Of a stretch of DNA of 64,000 nt, positions 61,146-64,000 are shown piece after piece. Under the pieces are notes generated by a model. That model did not search any database, was not told the origin of the DNA, and saw only the letters and a program-made list of their open reading frames with translations. This stretch comes from Helicobacter cetorum (GTDB taxonomy: Bacteria > Campylobacterota > Campylobacteria > Campylobacterales > UBA6016), in NCBI GenBank assembly GCA_022729705.1, contig DZAX01000006.1:35989-99988 (forward strand), read 5' to 3'. Numbering within the stretch: position 1 is the first letter of the stretch; each line of letters starts with the position of its first letter. Made by a program: the position numbers and the translations under genes.

Positions 61146-63257
61146 ATGGCACTAGACATATCTACAGCTAGATCAGACATCGCGAAAGTATACATCGCAA
61201 CTTTCAACAGAGTTCCAGACTCAGCAGGACTTGACTTTTGGGTAAGCGCTTACCTTAACGGTTCATCCTTGGCATCAATAGCAAACGGTTTCGCTAGTTC
61301 GGCGGAATATGCGGCGAAATATCCTTCGTTCCTTACAAATGAGGAGTATGTAGCTTCTATATACACAAATGTATTTGGTAGAAAGGTTGACGATGACGGC
61401 CGCGATTTTTGGGTTGGTGCTCTTGACGCAGGAACTGTAACAAAAGCTGGACTACTAAACTCATTGGTTGCCGCTGCTAATGCAAACGGTTCTACTGACG
61501 GCGCTAAACTAACAAACGAAGCAAGCTTCGGTGTATATTGCGCTACAAACAACATCCAATGGACTAACGCTGCTGCGGCGCTAGCTACAATTACAAGTGA
61601 TACGGCTACTGTAACTGCTGCTCAAACTGCTGCTAATCTTGCTGAGAGTACATTGACGATTACTTCGGCAAACGCTGTACTTACTGCATTTACGAATACA
61701 AATATTACTCCATCAGCAACATATTTGACTACTACTAATAATATTATCACCGCTGGTATAAACCTAAGTGGTGCAAACATTACTGATGCATCAACTACCG
61801 ATAGCGATACTTTGACAGCGTCTCTAAATGGCGCTGGTCTTACTACTGCTCCAACTATCACAAATATTGAGACAATCAACTTTACAACTAATGCAACTGG
61901 CGCTACTTCATTGCTTGGTGTTACTGGCGCTACTGCTATTAATGTTTCTGGTGGAGCTGCTATGTTCGATAATGCGCAAACTCAACCATTCAAACTTGCA
62001 AGCGGATATGCGGCTGGTTTGACTGCTAATGTTACGACTGCGACTGTAGGTAGTCATCAGGGTATAAATGTAACGCTTAACGGCACTTCTACAGGTGCAG
62101 GCGTAACTACCAACTCAACGAGCACTACTACTCCTGCGATAGCGCTTGCTGTGGCAGCTAATTCAACGCTTTCAACATTGGATACGGCTGCTGGTACTGC
62201 GACTATCAATGTTTCTGGCGCTGGTAACCTTATCGTAGCTGATGCAACAACAACTGGTACAGTTAATGCGTCTTCAATGACAGGCACGCTTACGTTCAAT
62301 GATGTTAATGCTACAATTATCACTGGTTCTTCACAGGCAGATAGTTTCACGCAAGCAACTGCTGCTAATGCTTCTGTAAATGGTGGAGCTGGTAACGATA
62401 GCTTTGTATTCTCTACACTCTTAGCAACAGGCGATATTGTTGACGGTGGAACTGGTACTGATAGCATTAGCTTTACAGACGCTGGCAGTGTAGCGACTGA
62501 CCTTGACAATGTAACAAATATTGAGACGGTAACTCTTGGTAATGCTGCAACAGCTGTAACTACCGTAGATGCGCTTGTAGCTTTCGGTCAGACATTGACT
62601 GTTGACGGTTCTGCTCTTACGAATGCGCTAACATGGAATGGTGCTGCTGAGACTAACGGGGTATTCTCTGTTACTGGTGGTACTGTGGCGGATGTTATTA
62701 CTGGCGGTGCTCATGCGGATACTATTACTGGTGGAAATGGTGCTGACTCAATTACTGGTGGTGGCGGTGTGGATAACATCACTGGCGGTTCTGGTGCGGA
62801 TACGTTTGTGTTTGCAAATACTGCTACAGGCACTCCGTCTGCAACTAACTTTGATAGTATTACTGATTATACATCTAATAGTGATATTATTGATTTTGGT
62901 AGTACAGCTATTGCTCAAGGTGGTGATACTCATGCTACTACTGGTATTGCTGTTGCTGGACATGCTGCTGTTGCTGCTGGTGTTGTTTCATTCCATGCAG
63001 ATGATGACACGCTTGCTAAGCGTATTATCGCTGTTAATGATGCGCTTGATGATACAGCTAATGATGGTGGTACTACTGATGCCAGTGCTGGAGAATCTTT
63101 AGTATTCGACTTTGGCGCTGATTCTTACATCTTTATTTCAGATGGTGTTTTAGGTATTGGCGCTACTGATGTATTAATTAAATTAGTAGGTATTGATGGC
63201 GCAGCTGGTACGGATTCATTAACAATTAGTGGTGGTGATATTGCTGCTCTCGTTTAA
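61146..63257 (+). CDS. RTX/DUF4214 protein, S-layer-like
   Basis: Protein of 703 residues, beginning MALDISTARSDIAKVYIATF, a DUF4214 domain (to ~140, with YTNVFGRKVDDDGRDFW). A long Thr/Ala/Asn-rich beta-structured part follows, and RTX repeats lie near 380-430 and 505-560 (GGAGNDSFVF, GGNGADSITGGGGVDNITGG). The end is acidic, hydrophobic (LVFDFGADSYIFISDG). No signal peptide. Codon use (ACT, GCT, GGT) becomes that of a highly expressed gene, most strongly in the last third. AAGGGAG at 61130-61136 is the ribosome site. A terminator follows. A cell-surface layer or adhesin is the likely role; type I secretion is assumed. Confidence 0.85.
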   Translation: MALDISTARSDIAKVYIATFNRVPDSAGLDFWVSAYLNGSSLASIANGFASSAEYAAKYPSFLTNEEYVASIYTNVFGRKVDDDGRDFWVGALDAGTVTKAGLLNSLVAAANANGSTDGAKLTNEASFGVYCATNNIQWTNAAAALATITSDTATVTAAQTAANLAESTLTITSANAVLTAFTNTNITPSATYLTTTNNIITAGINLSGANITDASTTDSDTLTASLNGAGLTTAPTITNIETINFTTNATGATSLLGVTGATAINVSGGAAMFDNAQTQPFKLASGYAAGLTANVTTATVGSHQGINVTLNGTSTGAGVTTNSTSTTTPAIALAVAANSTLSTLDTAAGTATINVSGAGNLIVADATTTGTVNASSMTGTLTFNDVNATIITGSSQADSFTQATAANASVNGGAGNDSFVFSTLLATGDIVDGGTGTDSISFTDAGSVATDLDNVTNIETVTLGNAATAVTTVDALVAFGQTLTVDGSALTNALTWNGAAETNGVFSVTGGTVADVITGGAHADTITGGNGADSITGGGGVDNITGGSGADTFVFANTATGTPSATNFDSITDYTSNSDIIDFGSTAIAQGGDTHATTGIAVAGHAAVAAGVVSFHADDDTLAKRIIAVNDALDDTANDGGTTDASAGESLVFDFGADSYIFISDGVLGIGATDVLIKLVGIDGAAGTDSLTISGGDIAALV

Positions 63258-63311
63258 TCTTTCTCTCGTTTCCACCTCTCCACGAGGTGAAACACAAAAA
63301 AGTTACTAACT

Positions 63312-63350
63312 TTAAGCCTCACTTTCTCTTAGGAGTTGGTGGGGCTTTTT
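63312..63350 (+). terminator. Terminator after the RTX/DUF4214 gene
   Basis: AAGCCTCAC pairs with GTGGGGCTT around a loop of 15 bases, followed by TTT. A preceding small hairpin, CACCTC TCCAC GAGGTG (63273-63289), may add to it. Confidence 0.7.
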
Positions 63351-63353
63351 AAA

Positions 63354-63667
63354 AAATAGGTGTCAAAAAATAGGTGTCAGGCACTCTTTTATGCATTTTC
63401 TTATTTTTTTCTTAATTTCATTCTTTTCTTTTTTTCAAAAAATAGGTGTCAAAAATAGGTGTCAGGCACTCTTTTATGCATTTTCTTATTTTTTTCTTAG
63501 AAAAATAAAAAAATAGGTGTCAGGCACTCTTTTATGCATTTTCTTATTTTTTTCTTAAAAAATAGGTGTCAGGCACTCTTTTAAAAATAGGTGTCAGGCA
63601 CTCTTTTATGCATTTTCTTATTTTTTTCTTAATTTCATTCTTTTCTTTTTTTCTACTTGCTTGAAAA
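63354..63667. repeat. Array of TAGGTGTCAGGCACTCTTTT repeats
   Basis: Five complete copies start at 63371, 63456, 63514, 63563 and 63588, and truncated ones (TAGGTGTC only) at about 63357 and 63443. Most are followed by ATGCATTTTCTTATTTTTTT and CTTA. Spacing varies from 25 to 85 bases. No coding frame. Two more copies follow the heptamer array. Confidence 0.85.
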
Positions 63668-63775
63668 AACAGCCAACAGCCAACCACCAACCACCAACCA
63701 CCAACCACCAACCGCCAACCACCAACCGCTAACCGCTAACCGCTAACCGCTAACCGCTAACCGCTAACCGCTAAC
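63668..63775. repeat. Tandem heptamer array
   Basis: Fifteen 7-base units in a row: AACAGCC x2, AACCACC x4, AACCGCC, AACCACC, then AACCGCT x7 and a final AAC. Seven is not a multiple of three, and no frame is conserved, so it is not coding. It interrupts the TAGGTGTCAGGCAC repeats. Confidence 0.9.
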
Positions 63776-64000
63776 AAAAATAGGTGTCAGGCACTCTTTT
63801 ATGTTTTTCTTAATTTCATTCTTTTCTTTTTTGTAACCACTCACCTACATGCCAAAAAAGTTGATTTTGACCTAGATAAGCGTCAAAAAGCACTCATTTT
63901 GAAGTCAAATTTGGCAAAAACTAAGCAAAATAATTAAAAATTAAGAAAAATAGGTGTCAGGCACTCTTTTATGCATTTTCTTATTTTTTTCTTAGAAAAA
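63776..64000. repeat. Continuation of TAGGTGTCAGGCAC repeats to window end
   Basis: Complete copies at 63781-63800 and 63951-63970. The stretch between them (63835-63945) is non-coding, with no feature that I recognise. The array runs off the end. Confidence 0.8.

Noticed and set aside
62057..63102. Long frames overlapping the RTX/DUF4214 gene (62057-62509 minus, 62638-63102 plus)
   Set aside because: Extremely Leu/Val-rich or Val/Ala/Pro-rich shadows of a GCT/ACT-rich gene.
63668..63775. Coding repeat protein
   Set aside because: The unit is 7 bases long, so no frame is kept; no start codon or ribosome site.
63354..64000. CRISPR array
   Set aside because: Repeats are separated by irregular distances, and the intervening sequence is itself repeated rather than unique; no cas genes are present.

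Overview
The window comes from a Campylobacterota (epsilonproteobacterial) chromosome. The best evidence is a block of conserved gene order at 34.4-42.0 kb: rpsB, tsf, an FtsE/LolD-like ATPase, fliR, a very acidic protein, gmk, tatA, argS. This is the order I recall from Campylobacter jejuni (Cj1182c to Cj1175c). A flagellin pair with sigma54-like and sigma28-like promoters beside a DUF115/Maf-type gene, and many TTG starts behind strong Shine-Dalgarno sequences, fit the same group. I cannot fix the genus. No tRNA or rRNA gene was recognised.

Layout. 0-5.2 kb: 3' end of ispA, then tkt, gap and a CNNM/CorC-type membrane protein. 5.2-10.5 kb: a broken gdhA N-terminus, then a six-gene minus-strand operon in the exact order echA-F, encoding a membrane-bound group 4 [NiFe] hydrogenase with all nickel ligands present. 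10.6-15.1 kb: arsR, thioredoxin-type arsC, a COG0701 permease, a SulP transporter, a small CxxC redox protein and a ThiF-like protein. A leftover permease 3' end and a HlyD fragment show rearrangement here. 15.4-21.2 kb: ychF, a family 2 glycosyltransferase, then bioB, a phosphodiesterase and topA on the minus strand. 21.2-26.8 kb: two flagellins and a DUF115 protein. 26.8-33.5 kb: a lipooligosaccharide-type operon (family 9 and 4 glycosyltransferases, polysaccharide deacetylase) in which a Septu-like PtuA/PtuB defence pair is embedded. 34.4-42 kb: the conserved block. 42-60.3 kb: one long minus-strand run that starts with a truncated Rpn-like gene and continues through manC, an MntA/HepT pair, two glycosyltransferases, gmd, a GDP-4-keto-6-deoxymannose reductase, an RTX/DUF4214 surface protein, an RTX serine protease, the Wzm/Wzt O-antigen exporter, an FkbM methyltransferase, a three-domain glycosyltransferase, nadD and rsfS. 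60.3-64 kb: decayed remnants, a large RTX/DUF4214 (S-layer-like) protein, and a repeat array that runs off the end.

Together the genes suggest a motile, hydrogen-metabolising bacterium with a 6-deoxyhexose-containing O-polysaccharide made from GDP-mannose (ManC, Gmd, reductase, glycosyltransferases, Wzm/Wzt) and with calcium-binding RTX surface proteins probably secreted by a type I system encoded elsewhere.

The less expected content is non-coding. A modular family of stem-loop repeats occupies at least ten intergenic gaps with compensatory stem changes. A second, inverted repeat pair brackets tatA-argS. A 138-bp element with perfect 20-bp terminal inverted repeats lies beside it. The last 0.65 kb holds seven copies of a TAGGTGTCAGGCAC-type repeat plus a heptamer array.
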